Below are positions 35,429 through 44,640 of a stretch of DNA of 64,000 bases, one piece after another. The stretch comes from Kitasatospora sp. GAS204B. GTDB taxonomy: Bacteria > Actinomycetota > Actinomycetes > Streptomycetales > Streptomycetaceae. The notes beneath the pieces are model-generated. The model saw only the letters and a list, made by a program, of their open reading frames with translations. It made no database searches and was not told the origin of the DNA. The translations under genes and the position numbers were made by a program. Numbering within the stretch: position 1 is the first letter of the stretch; each line of letters opens with the position of its first letter. Location of the stretch: NCBI RefSeq assembly GCF_029892155.1, contig NZ_JARZAG010000013.1:62001-126000 (forward strand), given 5' to 3'.

Positions 35429-37702
35429 TCAATCGTTCCGTGCCGTCTGCGGCCCGGTGATCCGCCGCAGCAGCGGCAGGGTGGAGCCGATCACCCCGAG
35501 CGAGGCGGCCAGCCCCAGCAACACCAGCAGGTAGTAGGACGGGTCCGGCGCATGCAGCGAGTAGCCCAACTGGGCCTTCAGGAAGAGCTGCGCGGCCAGG
35601 AACCCCATCCCGATCGCCACCACCGCGACCACCAGCAGCGGAAGCGCGCTCTCCAGCAGCACCACCCGGCGCAGCACCCCGAGTTGCACGCCGGTCAGCC
35701 GCAGCAGGCTGAACGGGCGCTTGCGGTCGGTCAGCCCGCCGACGATGCTCACCGCGAGGCTGCAGCCTGCGATCGGCAGGCTGACCAGGATCACCACGTC
35801 GGCCAGTTGCTGGAAGCCCGACAACTGCTTGGTCATCTCGGCGCGGTCCTCAGCGATGGTGTAGGGAACGGCTTCGCTGGGGTAGGTGAGCGCGAGCAGC
35901 GTCCTGGCCTGCTCGACCGCCGCCCGCGATCCGTCCGTCGTCACCACGACGCTCAGCACCGGCAGGCCGTCGATCTGGTCGGCAGGGAACGCGGCGGCCG
36001 GCCAGCGGGCCGGCCAGCTCTTGATGAAGTCCAGCCCCAACTCGCTGAAGAACGGTGTCACCGAGGCCGCTTCGGCGCCGGCCGGGCAGGTGCTGAAGGC
36101 CGGCGTGCTGGCCAACTGCGCGCACGAGGCCAGCGCGGAGGGCGGCATCGGCCCCGGGGCCCGGGATCCGTCGATGAGCGGATCGCCCACACCGAGCGGG
36201 TTCGTGTGCAGCACCGTCACGCCCTGGACGCCCGGTATCGCGCGCAGCTGCGCCAGCACCGCGGCCGGCAGCGGGGTTTCCGGATCGGTGAAGTGCCCGG
36301 ACTCGCCCTGCCCGTGGAAGAAGCCGTCGATCACCGTGGCCCGGATGGTCGGGCTGCCCTTCGGGATGCCGCGCTCAGCGGTCATCGCGGTCATGATGCC
36401 GACGGCTCCGGTGGTGACGCAGAGCGCCAGCACCAGTCCGCTGACCGCGCGGAAGGCGACCCTCGGGTCGTCGGCGAGTCGCCGCGCGGCGACCAGCACC
36501 GCGGGCCGCTGGGCCCGCCGGGCCATCAGTCGGGCGCCGGCCATGGTCAGCCATGGTCCGGCGACCACCAGCCCGCCCAGGATCAGCAGGATGCCCGGCA
36601 CGAAGGCCTGGATCTGTCCGTTGGTGGTCGGCGGTCGCCGGCCGACGAAGTAGCCGAGCTCGGCGACACCCGCGGCCAGCGGGATCACCCGGTACACCCG
36701 CGGCGGGCGCGGGGTGACCCGCCGGGTGACGCCGAGCGGGGAGATCTGCACCCGGCGCAGCGCGAGCCTGGCCGCAACCGCCGCCGCCACCGGTACGCCG
36801 AGCACCACCAGCAGCACGTTCACCGCGGTCAGCGAGAGGTCGCTGGTGAAGAACGGCGTCTTGGTGAAGTTCATCCCCGCGACGACGGGCCGGATGAGGA
36901 AGAAGAGCAGGAAGCCGGCGGCGGTGCCGAGCACCGCGGCGACCGTGGACTCGACCGTGGCGATCGCCGAGATCTGCCGTGGCGTGGCACCGACCAGGCG
37001 CATCGCGGCGAAGCGCTGCTCCCGGCGGGCCGCCGCCAGCCGGGTCGCGGTGCCGATGAAGATCAGCACCGGGAAGATCAGCGCGACCGCCGACACCGAG
37101 AGGATCAGCTTCATGCTGTCGGGGTTCGCGCCGACCAGGCAGGCACCGCAGTCGCTCGGCGACAGGGACGAGATCGCGGTGATCCGGTGAGCCTCGGGAT
37201 TGTCGGCGAGCTGGTCCGGGGTGTGGCCGATGATGATGATCAGCGAATCCGGGCCCGGCAGCGCCGCGTTGCCGATGGTGCCGACCTGGTGGCCGGGGTA
37301 GCGGGCGCCGAGTTCGTCGGCCGGGGTGCCGGCCAGCAGCTTGCCGAGCGCGGGCGAGACGTCGTACTCCCCGGGCCCCGGCAGGTGCGAAATGCCCGGC
37401 GGGACGGGCGAGTCCGGCCCGGTCACCGCGACGTCGACCCGCCCGATCTGCTTGCCCTGGAAGTACTCGCCCTTGATCATCCACCAGGCCGGGTCCGCCG
37501 CCTGCTTCGCCGTGGCGGGCGGCGCGCCCAGTCCGGTGTTCAGCCAGGCGTTGCGGTCGTTCTGGGTGGTGGTCGCGTTGATCGTCGCCAGCACGCTCAG
37601 CAGCAGGGCGACACCCACCCCGACCGCGCCCGCGATGACGGCCAACCTGCCGACCGCCTCCCGACCGGCCGCCAGGGTGAGCCGCAGTCCGAGCCGGATC
37701 AC
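35429..37702 (-). CDS. FtsX-like ABC transporter permease
   Basis: A 757-residue permease with two FtsX modules. Helix 1 is near residues 20-42 (AVGVGVALLLSVLATINATT); a large extracytoplasmic domain follows; the first FtsX core lies at about 200-330 (ARREQRFAAMRLVGATPRQI), and a second core at the C terminus (DRKRPFSLLRLTGVQLGVLR) precedes the last helices. About ten helices in total, as in BceB/YtrF-like or lipoprotein-release permeases. It starts with GTG overlapping the ATPase stop (GTGA). Its end abuts the transposase remnant. Probably a peptide or drug export or resistance system under PadR control. Confidence 0.9.
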   Translation of the reverse strand: MIRLGLRLTLAAGREAVGRLAVIAGAVGVGVALLLSVLATINATTTQNDRNAWLNTGLGAPPATAKQAADPAWWMIKGEYFQGKQIGRVDVAVTGPDSPVPPGISHLPGPGEYDVSPALGKLLAGTPADELGARYPGHQVGTIGNAALPGPDSLIIIIGHTPDQLADNPEAHRITAISSLSPSDCGACLVGANPDSMKLILSVSAVALIFPVLIFIGTATRLAAARREQRFAAMRLVGATPRQISAIATVESTVAAVLGTAAGFLLFFLIRPVVAGMNFTKTPFFTSDLSLTAVNVLLVVLGVPVAAAVAARLALRRVQISPLGVTRRVTPRPPRVYRVIPLAAGVAELGYFVGRRPPTTNGQIQAFVPGILLILGGLVVAGPWLTMAGARLMARRAQRPAVLVAARRLADDPRVAFRAVSGLVLALCVTTGAVGIMTAMTAERGIPKGSPTIRATVIDGFFHGQGESGHFTDPETPLPAAVLAQLRAIPGVQGVTVLHTNPLGVGDPLIDGSRAPGPMPPSALASCAQLASTPAFSTCPAGAEAASVTPFFSELGLDFIKSWPARWPAAAFPADQIDGLPVLSVVVTTDGSRAAVEQARTLLALTYPSEAVPYTIAEDRAEMTKQLSGFQQLADVVILVSLPIAGCSLAVSIVGGLTDRKRPFSLLRLTGVQLGVLRRVVLLESALPLLVVAVVAIGMGFLAAQLFLKAQLGYSLHAPDPSYYLLVLLGLAASLGVIGSTLPLLRRITGPQTARND

Positions 37703-38397
37703 GAGGCCAGCCTCTCCGTCGTCAGCGAGGTCACCTTGCCGTCACGCACCACGACCTCACGGTCCGCGCAGGCGGCCACCCGGGGCTCGTGGGTGACGAT
37801 CACCACGGTGGTGCCCTGCTCGCGCGCCGAGGCGACCAGCAGGTCCATCACCTGCTCACCGGTCAGCGAGTCGAGCGAGCCGGTCGGCTCGTCGGCGAAG
37901 AGCACGCCGGGCTCGGCGACCAGCGCCCTTGCCAGCGCGACCCGTTGGGCCTGACCGCCCGACAACTCTCCCGACCTGCGCCCCTGAAGGCCGTCCAGGC
38001 CGAGCCGCCCGAACCACTGCCCGGCCCGGACCAGCGCCTCGGCCCGCCGGGCGCCGCCGAGCAGCAGCGGCAGCGCGACGTTCTCCGCGGCGGTCAACTC
38101 CGGCACCAGCTGGCCGAACTGGAAGACGAACCCGAAGCGGTCCCGGCGCAGCGTGCTGCGTTCGGTCTCGCGCATGGTGTCGACCCGGCGCCCGTCGAAC
38201 CGGACCTCCCCGGAGTCGGGGGTGAGGATCCCGGCCAGGCAGTGCAGCAGGGTCGACTTGCCCGAGCCGCTCGGGCCCATGATGGCGACGATCTCGCCGG
38301 CCGCCACCGCCAGGTTCGCGCCGCGCAGCGCGGGCGTCTCGCCGAAGGAGAGCGCCACGTCGCGGGCCTCGATGATGAAGTCGTCGCGCTCGCTCAT
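37699..38397 (-). CDS. ABC transporter ATP-binding protein
   Basis: A 232-residue MacB/LolD-type ATPase: Walker A MGPSGSGKSTLLHCLAGIL, Q-loop FGFVFQFGQLVPELT, signature LSGGQAQRVALARALVAEPG, Walker B VLFADEPTGSLDS and VVIVTHEPRVA. It is the energy unit for the FtsX-like permease encoded next, with which it overlaps by 4 nt; it also overlaps the PadR gene by 4 nt. Confidence 0.93.
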   Translation of the reverse strand: MSERDDFIIEARDVALSFGETPALRGANLAVAAGEIVAIMGPSGSGKSTLLHCLAGILTPDSGEVRFDGRRVDTMRETERSTLRRDRFGFVFQFGQLVPELTAAENVALPLLLGGARRAEALVRAGQWFGRLGLDGLQGRRSGELSGGQAQRVALARALVAEPGVLFADEPTGSLDSLTGEQVMDLLVASAREQGTTVVIVTHEPRVAACADREVVVRDGKVTSLTTERLAS

Positions 38398-38918
38398 GAG
38401 TTCACCTCATCGGCGAGCGCGCCGAGCCGGGCGGCGGTCTGCTCGATCCAGCGCAGGTCGGCTTCCAGGTGGAACAGCCCGTGGTCGGCGAGCAGCCGGT
38501 CCACCAGCGAACCGCCGCGCCGGATCTCGGTCAGCTCGCGCATCCGCTGCAGGTGCGCCGCGCGCTGGATGTCGAGGTAGCCCGCGGCGTCGCGGCCCAG
38601 CATCAGCGCCAGCACGACCTTCGTGAAGAGCACCGTCTGCAGGTGCGGTTCGGCATCGGCCGGTGCGCCGAGCCAGGTCTCCAGCTCGGTGGCGCCGAGG
38701 TCGGTGATCACGTACCGCTTGCGGTCCGGCCCGGTCCCGGCCTCGACCTCGCCGACCACCACCTTTCCGTCCCGGGCCAGCCGGCTGAGGGTCGAGTAGA
38801 CCTGCCCGGGCGGCAGCGGCTTGCCCCGTCCGAAGTAGGTGTCGTAGTCGCGTTTGAGGTCGTAGCCGTGGCTCGGCTCGCGTTCGAGTAACCCGAGGAG
38901 GGCGAGAGGAACTGTCAT
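38394..38918 (-). CDS. PadR-family transcriptional regulator
   Basis: A 174-residue PadR protein: winged helix at the N terminus (LALLGLLEREPSHGYDLKRD, GQVYSTLSRLARDGKVVVGE, the wing with RKRYVITDLGATELETWL) and C-terminal helices ending in LRWIEQTAARLGALADE. It is the first gene of a PadR-ATPase-permease operon and very likely autoregulates through the repeats at 38921-38968. Such modules respond to the transported compound. Confidence 0.9.
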   Translation of the reverse strand: MTVPLALLGLLEREPSHGYDLKRDYDTYFGRGKPLPPGQVYSTLSRLARDGKVVVGEVEAGTGPDRKRYVITDLGATELETWLGAPADAEPHLQTVLFTKVVLALMLGRDAAGYLDIQRAAHLQRMRELTEIRRGGSLVDRLLADHGLFHLEADLRWIEQTAARLGALADEVNS

Positions 38919-38920
38919 AC

Positions 38921-38968
38921 CTGAGTATCTACACTCAGTATCTAGTGGGAGTCAACACTCGGTATCTA
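38921..38968 (-). promoter_or_regulatory. Repeated operator upstream of the PadR-ABC operon
   Basis: CTGAGT (38921-38926) pairs with ACTCAG (38933-38938), and a 13-bp direct repeat CACTCAGTATCTA (38932-38944) recurs as CACTCGGTATCTA (38956-38968), 24 bp later. The first copy starts 3 nt upstream of the PadR start codon, so occupancy should block transcription of the whole operon. Confidence 0.7.
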
Positions 38969-39059
38969 CTGACCGTCAGTCACCGATCTCTTCCGACTTC
39001 CCGCCCCCAGTGCGATGATGACGTCGCGTCAGACACTCTCCGCACCCCCAGGAGTCCCC

Positions 39060-39455
39060 GTGACCTCCCGCGTCCACAGCGTCACGTTCGATTGCAAGGA
39101 CACCTACGTCCTCGCGAAGTTCTGGTCCCAGGTGACCGGCTGGCCGATGGGGGAGGACGACCACCCCGGCGATCCCGAGGCCGTGGTCCTGCCGCCTGCC
39201 GACAGCGGGGCGAGCCGCCTGCTGTTCATCGCGGTGCCGGAGGGCAAGACCGTCAAGAACCGGGGGCACCTGGACCTCCAGCCCCAGGACCGGAGCCGGG
39301 ACGAGGAGGTCGAGCGGTTGATCGGGCTCGGCGCCACGCTGCACGAGGACCACCGGCGCCCCGACGGCACGGGTTGGGTCACCCTGCTGGACCCCGAGGG
39401 CAACGAGTTCTGCGTGGAACGCAGCGCGGCGGAGCGGGCGGCGACCGGGGGCTGA
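39060..39455 (+). CDS. VOC-superfamily (glyoxalase-like) protein
   Basis: A 131-residue protein with paired beta-alpha-beta-beta-beta units: VHSVTFDCKDTYVLAKFWSQ with TGWPMG, then RGHLDLQPQDRSRDEEVERL and WVTLLDPEGNEFCVE, the glyoxalase_6-like form common in actinobacteria. Function is unassigned; members include resistance proteins and dioxygenases, but the metal ligands here are incomplete. The GTG at 39060 follows AGGAG at good spacing, and the longer N terminus from 39015 is not needed. Confidence 0.82.
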   Translation: MTSRVHSVTFDCKDTYVLAKFWSQVTGWPMGEDDHPGDPEAVVLPPADSGASRLLFIAVPEGKTVKNRGHLDLQPQDRSRDEEVERLIGLGATLHEDHRRPDGTGWVTLLDPEGNEFCVERSAAERAATGG

Positions 39456-39477
39456 GCAGGCGGCCGCGCACATGCGA

Positions 39478-39511
39478 AAGCGGACCCGCCGAGGCCATGG
39501 CAGGTCCGCTT
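39478..39511. terminator. Convergent terminator between the VOC and aminotransferase genes
   Basis: AAGCGGACC (39478-39486) and GGTCCGCTT (39503-39511) form a perfect 9-bp stem around a 16-nt loop, placed between two convergent genes (stops at 39455 and 39537), so it can serve both. Confidence 0.7.
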
Positions 39512-39536
39512 CACCGACTCAGTACCTCGGAGCTGC

Positions 39537-40616
39537 TCAGAGTTCCTTGCGGAACGCCTCCGCCGCCGCGAGGAACAGGTCGTTGCCGGCCACTTCGCCG
39601 ATCGTCACCCGGGCGCCCTCGCCGGCGAACGGGCGCACGATCACGCCGGCGGCCGCACAGGCCGCCGCGAAGTCCATGGTCCGCTCGCCCAGCCGCAGCC
39701 AGACGAAGTTGGCCTGCGAGTCGACCACGGTCCAGCCCTGGGCGGCCAGCGCCGCAGCGACCCGGGTGCGCTCGGCGACCAGCGCCTCGACCCGGACCAG
39801 CAGCGCGTCCTCGGCGCGCAGCGAGGCGACCGCCGCGTCCTGGGCCAGCTGGCTGACGCCGAACGGGATCGCGGTCTTGCGCAGCGCGGTGGCCACCGGC
39901 TCGTGCGCGATGGCGAAGCCGACCCGCAGGCCGGCCAGGCCGTACGCCTTGGAGAAGGTGCGCAGCACGCAGACGTTGGGCCGGTCCCGGTACAGCTCGA
40001 CGCCGTCCGGCACCCGCTCGTCGCGGATGAACTCGCGGTAGGCCTCGTCGACCACGACCAGGATGTCGCCGGGCACCGCGTCCAGGAAGCGCTCCAGCTC
40101 GGGGCCGTGGATCGCGACGCCGGTCGGGTTGTTCGGGTTGCAGACGAAGATCAGCCGGGTGCGCGGGGTGATCGCGGCGAGCATCGCGTCGAGGTCGTGT
40201 TCCTCGGCGGCGGTCAGCGGCACCGGCACCGGGGTGGCCCCGGCGATCTGGGTGATGATCGGGTAGGCCTCGAACGAGCGCCAGGCGAAGATCACCTCGT
40301 CGCCCGGGCCGGCCGTGGAGAGCACCAGCGACTGGGCCACGCCCACCGAGCCGGGGCCGGTGGCGATGTGCTCGGCGGGGACGCCGAAGTGCTGGGCCAG
40401 CTCGGCGGTGAGCTCGGTGACCGCCATGTCGGGGTAGCGGTTGAACGAGCCGGCGGTGGCCACCACGGCGTCCAGCACGCCGGGCAGCGGCTCGTAGGGG
40501 TTCTCGTTGGAGGAGAGCTTGAAGGCGTCGGCGCCGGCGGGCTTGCCGGGCTTGTAGGTGGGGATACCGTCCAGGCTCGGCCGAAGCCGCGGGCCCTGCG
40601 CTGCCGTACCGCTCAC
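39537..40616 (-). CDS. hisC: Histidinol-phosphate/aromatic aminotransferase
   Basis: A 359-residue fold-type I PLP enzyme. [33 protein letters not shown] and the PLP lysine in [15 protein letters not shown] all fit HisC. In actinobacteria this paralog, lying outside the his operon, can also act as an aromatic (phenylalanine) aminotransferase, so the substrate is not settled. The GTG at 40616 is preferred: AAGGAG lies 9 nt upstream of it, inside the longer frame that begins at a GTG at 40637. Divergent from the LacI gene. Confidence 0.88.
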   Translation of the reverse strand: MSGTAAQGPRLRPSLDGIPTYKPGKPAGADAFKLSSNENPYEPLPGVLDAVVATAGSFNRYPDMAVTELTAELAQHFGVPAEHIATGPGSVGVAQSLVLSTAGPGDEVIFAWRSFEAYPIITQIAGATPVPVPLTAAEEHDLDAMLAAITPRTRLIFVCNPNNPTGVAIHGPELERFLDAVPGDILVVVDEAYREFIRDERVPDGVELYRDRPNVCVLRTFSKAYGLAGLRVGFAIAHEPVATALRKTAIPFGVSQLAQDAAVASLRAEDALLVRVEALVAERTRVAAALAAQGWTVVDSQANFVWLRLGERTMDFAAACAAAGVIVRPFAGEGARVTIGEVAGNDLFLAAAEAFRKEL

Positions 40617-40979
40617 GGTGCTGTTCTCCTTCGTCACTGTCCGGGCCTGGCCCGGTAGGGCGGCCCGATGCCGGCGTGCGCCCCCGGCGCTCGGTTGCGC
40701 GCCGGTCGCATGCGCGGCCGCCTGTCTCCGGTCGGGTGCCCAGAACGATACCCAGCGCGCTCACCCGTGCGGGTGAGATGTCCGGCCAGGACACCAATGC
40801 GGATCAGCCATTGTGCCTCGTTCCGATGGCACATGTCAGAGGTAATCGGCCGAAATCAGACCCCGGATCCAAGGACTGAGACGAGTGGTGGACATGGAGA
40901 AACGTATCTGCGACGGATCGCCCGGGGCCTCGCACACGTGGTTCAGCGATGCGCTGACGCACCATACGATCGGTCCGCC
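40617..40979. promoter_or_regulatory. Divergent hisC-lacI intergenic region with palindrome
   Basis: A 360-bp gap without a supported gene. It contains a perfect inverted repeat CTCACCCG-TG-CGGGTGAG at 40760-40777 and a weaker pair, TGTGCC/GGCACA, near 40812-40833. Either could be the binding site of the adjacent LacI-type regulator, although classical LacI sites have a central CG. Confidence 0.55.
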
Positions 40980-42155
40980 ATGACAGCAGCAGCCAATCAG
41001 AGCGGTCGGCGACCCCCCACCTCACGACGTCTGGAACGGGCCGGCATCCGGGATGTGGCAGCAGCCGCCGGAGTGTCGATCACCACCGTCTCGGACGCCC
41101 TGAACGGGAAGGGCCGCCTGCCCGACGAAACCCGCAGCCGGGTGCGCGAGGTCGCCGAGCGCCTCGGCTACCGGCCGTCCGCGGCCGCCCGGACGCTGCG
41201 CACCGGCCGGTCCGGGCTGATCGGACTGACCGTCACCACCTACGGCGAGGAACCCTTCACCTTCACCGAGTTCGCCTACTTCGCCGAGATGGCCAGGGCC
41301 GCCACCAGCGCGGCGCTCGGCCGCGGCTACGCCCTGGTGGTGCTGCCCGCCTCCTCGCGGCACGACGTGTGGAGCAACGTGGCACTGGACGGCACCGTGG
41401 TGATCGACCCGGCCGACCAGGACCCGCTGGTCAGCGAGCTGTACCGGTCCGGCGTGCCGGTGGTCAGCGACGGCAAGCCGGGCAACTGCCCGGTCACCGC
41501 CTGGGTGGACAACGACCACGAGGCCGCCGTGCTGGGCATCCTGGACCACCTGAGCGAGGCCGGCGCCCGCCGGATCGGCCTGCTCACCGGCACCAGCACC
41601 GACACCTACACCCGGCTCTCCACCGACGCCTACCTCGGCTGGTGCGAGCGGGTCGGCCAGGAGCCGGTCTACGAGGCCTACCCCGCGCACGACCCTGCCG
41701 CCGGGGCGGTCGCCGCTGACCGGCTGCTGGCCCGCCCGGACCGCCCGGACGCGGTCTACGGGCTCTTCGACCCGAACGGGACCGACCTGCTGGCCGCCGC
41801 CCGCCGCTACGGCCTGCGGGTGCCGGACGACCTGCTGCTGGTCTGCTGCAGCGAGAGCGACGTGTACGCGGGCACCGAGCCGCCGATCACCACCCTCTCG
41901 CTCAAGCCGCGCCGGATCGGGACCACCGTCGTCAACCTGCTGATCGACGCGATCGAGGGGGTCGACTCCGGCACCGGGCTGACGGCCGACGCCCCCACCG
42001 CCGGCGCCCGGCTCTTCCCGCCCCGCTACCGCACCGCCGGCACCGGTCCGCCGCCGGGCACGCTGATGCCCACCGAGCTGATCGTGCGGGCCTCCTCGCT
42101 GCGCCGCAGCCCCCGAACCACCGTCAGTGCGCCGCGCACCCCGGGCGAGGTCTGA
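40980..42155 (+). CDS. LacI-family transcriptional regulator
   Basis: A 391-residue regulator. The N-terminal HTH is at about residues 21-68 (GIRDVAAAAGVSITTVSDAL, NGKGRLPDETRSRVREVAER, LGYRPSAAARTLRTGRSG), with a periplasmic-binding-like sensor domain (IGLTVTTYGEEPFTFTEF to VDSGTGL) and a 45-residue Pro/Arg tail. The conserved hinge-helix residues are present. The ATG at 40980 is used; the frame is open further upstream but crosses an intergenic region. No sugar genes are adjacent; it is divergent from hisC. Confidence 0.9.
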   Translation: MTAAANQSGRRPPTSRRLERAGIRDVAAAAGVSITTVSDALNGKGRLPDETRSRVREVAERLGYRPSAAARTLRTGRSGLIGLTVTTYGEEPFTFTEFAYFAEMARAATSAALGRGYALVVLPASSRHDVWSNVALDGTVVIDPADQDPLVSELYRSGVPVVSDGKPGNCPVTAWVDNDHEAAVLGILDHLSEAGARRIGLLTGTSTDTYTRLSTDAYLGWCERVGQEPVYEAYPAHDPAAGAVAADRLLARPDRPDAVYGLFDPNGTDLLAAARRYGLRVPDDLLLVCCSESDVYAGTEPPITTLSLKPRRIGTTVVNLLIDAIEGVDSGTGLTADAPTAGARLFPPRYRTAGTGPPPGTLMPTELIVRASSLRRSPRTTVSAPRTPGEV

Positions 42156-42245
42156 ACCGCTCGGGGACCCGGGATCGGTGCACCGCGCGGATTGGATACC
42201 CACCGGGTGAGGACGACGGGAGAGGGCTCTTCCTATGATGGGCGG

Positions 42246-43433
42246 ATGACACCCGAGGACCGCTTCCCCGGGCCTGAGCTGCCCCAGTCAGGCCCCCGCC
42301 CGCAGCAGGACCTCGACGTGCTGCCGTACGGCTCGTACTTCGAGCCCAATCCCCCTACCGAGTACCAGGATTCACCCGGCGAGCAGGCCGGCGGGCAGGA
42401 GCCCACGTTCAGCGCCTACGGCGGGGCACGCTACCTGGAGCAGCACTGGCCGGTGGCCGGTCACCCCACTCCGCAGGCGGCGGCCTACCCCACCTTCCTC
42501 GCCACCGAACGCACCCCGCAGGCACCCGCGCAGGACGACCCGCCGACCATCGAGCTGGGCCCGCCGATCACCGAGGACAACCCGTACGCGACGCCGTACC
42601 CGCAGCCGGGCGGCGACCCGGGCCCGGTGGGCCCGCTCTACGTGGTCGGCGACGTGCACGGCTACCTGGACGAGTTGCTCGCCGCGCTGCACGAGCAGGG
42701 CCTGGTCGACGGCGAGGGGCACTGGTCGGCCGGGCGCTCGCGGATCTGGTTCCTGGGCGACTTCACCGACCGCGGTCCGGACGGGATCGGCGTGATCGAC
42801 CTGGTGATGCAGCTGGCGGCCGAGGCGGCGGCGGCCGGCGGCTACTGCCGGGCCCTGATGGGCAATCACGAGCTGCTCTTCCTCGGCGCCCACCGGTACG
42901 GCGACGAGCCGGTGCAGTCCACCGCCGGGACCGCCTCCTTCCGCGCCGCCTGGCTGCTCAACGGCGGCCAGCAGCACGACCTGGAGCGGCTGCAGGGCCA
43001 CCACATCAGCTGGCTCAAGCGGCTGCCCGCGATCGCGCTGGAGGACGGCCACCTGCTGCTGCACTCCGACACCACCGCCTACCTGGAGTTCGGCGACTCC
43101 ATCGACGAGGTCAACGACGCGGTCCACAACCTGCTGGCCGACGAGGGCGCCGACGACTGGTGGGACGCCTTCCGCCGGTTCACCAAGCGCTTCGCCTTCC
43201 GCGGCGAGGGCGGCCCGATGGCGGCCGGCGAGCTGCTGGCCACCTACGGCGGGCACCGGGTGGTGCACGGGCACAGCCCGATCCCGTACCTCACCGGTGA
43301 GGCGAACAACGAGAGCGGCGAGCGCCCGTACGTACCGGGCCCGTACATCTACGCGGACGAGCTGGCGGTGGCGATGGACGGTGGCGTGACGATGGAGGGC
43401 CGGCTGCTGGTGGCCCGGCTGCCGGTGGACTAG
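42246..43433 (+). CDS. Metallophosphoesterase
   Basis: A 395-residue calcineurin-like phosphoesterase. A disordered Pro/Gln-rich N terminus runs to about residue 125, followed by the metal motifs VVGDVHGYLDE (D-x-H), WFLGDFTDRGPDG (GDxxDRG), LMGNHELLFLG (GNHE), LLLHSD and VVHGHSPIP (GHxx). The motif set is that of bacterial Ser/Thr phosphatase-like or ApaH-like enzymes. The ATG at 42246 lies after GATGGGCGG. Substrate unknown. Confidence 0.88.
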   Translation: MTPEDRFPGPELPQSGPRPQQDLDVLPYGSYFEPNPPTEYQDSPGEQAGGQEPTFSAYGGARYLEQHWPVAGHPTPQAAAYPTFLATERTPQAPAQDDPPTIELGPPITEDNPYATPYPQPGGDPGPVGPLYVVGDVHGYLDELLAALHEQGLVDGEGHWSAGRSRIWFLGDFTDRGPDGIGVIDLVMQLAAEAAAAGGYCRALMGNHELLFLGAHRYGDEPVQSTAGTASFRAAWLLNGGQQHDLERLQGHHISWLKRLPAIALEDGHLLLHSDTTAYLEFGDSIDEVNDAVHNLLADEGADDWWDAFRRFTKRFAFRGEGGPMAAGELLATYGGHRVVHGHSPIPYLTGEANNESGERPYVPGPYIYADELAVAMDGGVTMEGRLLVARLPVD

Positions 43434-43445
43434 CGGGGCGGCGGA

Positions 43446-43796
43446 TCAGTCCCGGGCTCGGGCGACCGTGATGTAGGCCGTGTTCAGCACCACGACCACC
43501 GCGAAGACCAGGGCCCAGGCCGGACCCTTGACGCCGCCGAGCGCCAGCGCGGCGGTGCCGAAGACCACCGCCTTGACCAGGATCACGCCCGACACCGGCA
43601 GCTTCACCGACGCCTTGGGGGCGGCGTACCGACCCCACAGGACGGCGGCCAGCAGCGGCAGGCCGATCGCGAACAGCAGGTGGACGGCGGTGTTCGGGCC
43701 GGTCCGGTACCCCCACCAGGCGAGGAAGCCGAGCGCGGCCAACTCCAGGAAGAAGGCCAGGACATCGTTCAAGGCCCGCAGGCCATTGGTCGACAT
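43446..43796 (-). CDS. YrdB (DUF2568) family membrane protein
   Basis: A 116-residue protein with four hydrophobic helices (VLAFFLELAALGFLAWWGY, LLFAIGLPLLAAVLWGRYAA, VSGVILVKAVVFGTAALALG, ALVFAVVVVLNTAYITVA). E-L-A-A-L and the W-G-x-x-x-A-P-K-A motif match YrdB. Function unknown. It is convergent with the metallophosphoesterase, with only 12 nt between stops. Confidence 0.85.
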   Translation of the reverse strand: MSTNGLRALNDVLAFFLELAALGFLAWWGYRTGPNTAVHLLFAIGLPLLAAVLWGRYAAPKASVKLPVSGVILVKAVVFGTAALALGGVKGPAWALVFAVVVVLNTAYITVARARD

Positions 43797-43856
43797 GGCC
43801 CGCACCCTACGGGAAATCCGCTTGCCCGGACGAGAGTTCCGCTGGAGTCTGACTCG

Positions 43857-44603
43857 ATGCCGGATCTCCTCTCCCGAGTGACCACGTTCCGGGCCGACTT
43901 CGCCCGCCGGCAGGCCGCCGAGACGGTGGAGTACCCCGGCGCCGTCGCCGTCCGCGACCCGGATTTCCCCGCCTCCCACGAGCACAACCAGCTGCTGGTG
44001 CTGGGTGCCGAGGCCGACGTTCAGGCGCTCACCAGGCTCGGCCGGCAGCGGATCAGCGTGCTGGACGGGCGGCTCGGAGCCGCGCTGGCACCCGCGCTGG
44101 TGACGGCCGGCTACCAGGCGGGGCGGGAGCTGGTGATGGCCCGCTCGACCGCCGCTCAAGCACTGCCCGAGGCACCGGCACGGGAAGTCGGACCGGCCGA
44201 CCTCCGGGACGCGCTGCTCCGGCAGCTACGGCGCTGGATGCCCGATCCCGGCCAGGCCGAGCTGGTGCGCCAGCTGGCCGACCGGCGACCGGTACGGCTG
44301 CGCGGGGCGGACGACGTACGGTTCCTCGCCGTGCCGGCAGCGGACGGGGAGGTGGCCGCCTGGGCCGACCTCTACCTCGACGAGCCCGCCGGGCTGGCCC
44401 AGTTGGAGGACCTGGTCACGGCCGACGACCACACCGGGCGCGGCCACGGGAACACGCTGCTGAGCACCGCGCTGGCCCGGGCCGGCGAGGCAGGCTGCGG
44501 AACGCTCTTCCTGGTCGCGGACGCCGAGGACTGGCCGCGCGAGTGGTACGCCCGGCGCGGCTTCGAGGTGATCGGGCAGAGCTGGGGCTTCGTGAAGCGG
44601 TAG
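43857..44603 (+). CDS. GNAT-family N-acetyltransferase
   Basis: A 248-residue protein whose C-terminal 110 residues form a GNAT domain: DDVRFLAVPAADGEVAAWAD, the pyrophosphate-loop segment TADDHTGRGHGNTLLSTALA (R/Q-x-x-G-x-G/A form) and FLVADAEDWPREWYARRGFE. The N-terminal half is a degenerate GNAT-like or specificity region. Substrate unknown. The ATG at 43857 follows TGGAGT; divergent from the YrdB gene by 60 bp. Confidence 0.82.
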   Translation: MPDLLSRVTTFRADFARRQAAETVEYPGAVAVRDPDFPASHEHNQLLVLGAEADVQALTRLGRQRISVLDGRLGAALAPALVTAGYQAGRELVMARSTAAQALPEAPAREVGPADLRDALLRQLRRWMPDPGQAELVRQLADRRPVRLRGADDVRFLAVPAADGEVAAWADLYLDEPAGLAQLEDLVTADDHTGRGHGNTLLSTALARAGEAGCGTLFLVADAEDWPREWYARRGFEVIGQSWGFVKR

Positions 44604-44610
44604 TGCGGCG

Positions 44611-44640
44611 GTTCAGAGCTCGCGGGTTCAGAGCTCGCGG
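44611..44640. repeat. Exact 15-bp tandem duplication at a gene end
   Basis: GTTCAGAGCTCGCGG occurs twice without spacing (44611-44625, 44626-44640). The second copy holds the stop codon and last codons of the minus-strand acetyltransferase, so the duplication leaves the protein unchanged and looks recent. Confidence 0.9.

Noticed and set aside
34520-37954. An 1144-codon open frame on the plus strand
   Set aside because: Only the first 900 bases resemble a transposase; the rest is antisense to an FtsX permease and an ATPase with clear motifs. The openness is a GC-bias artefact.
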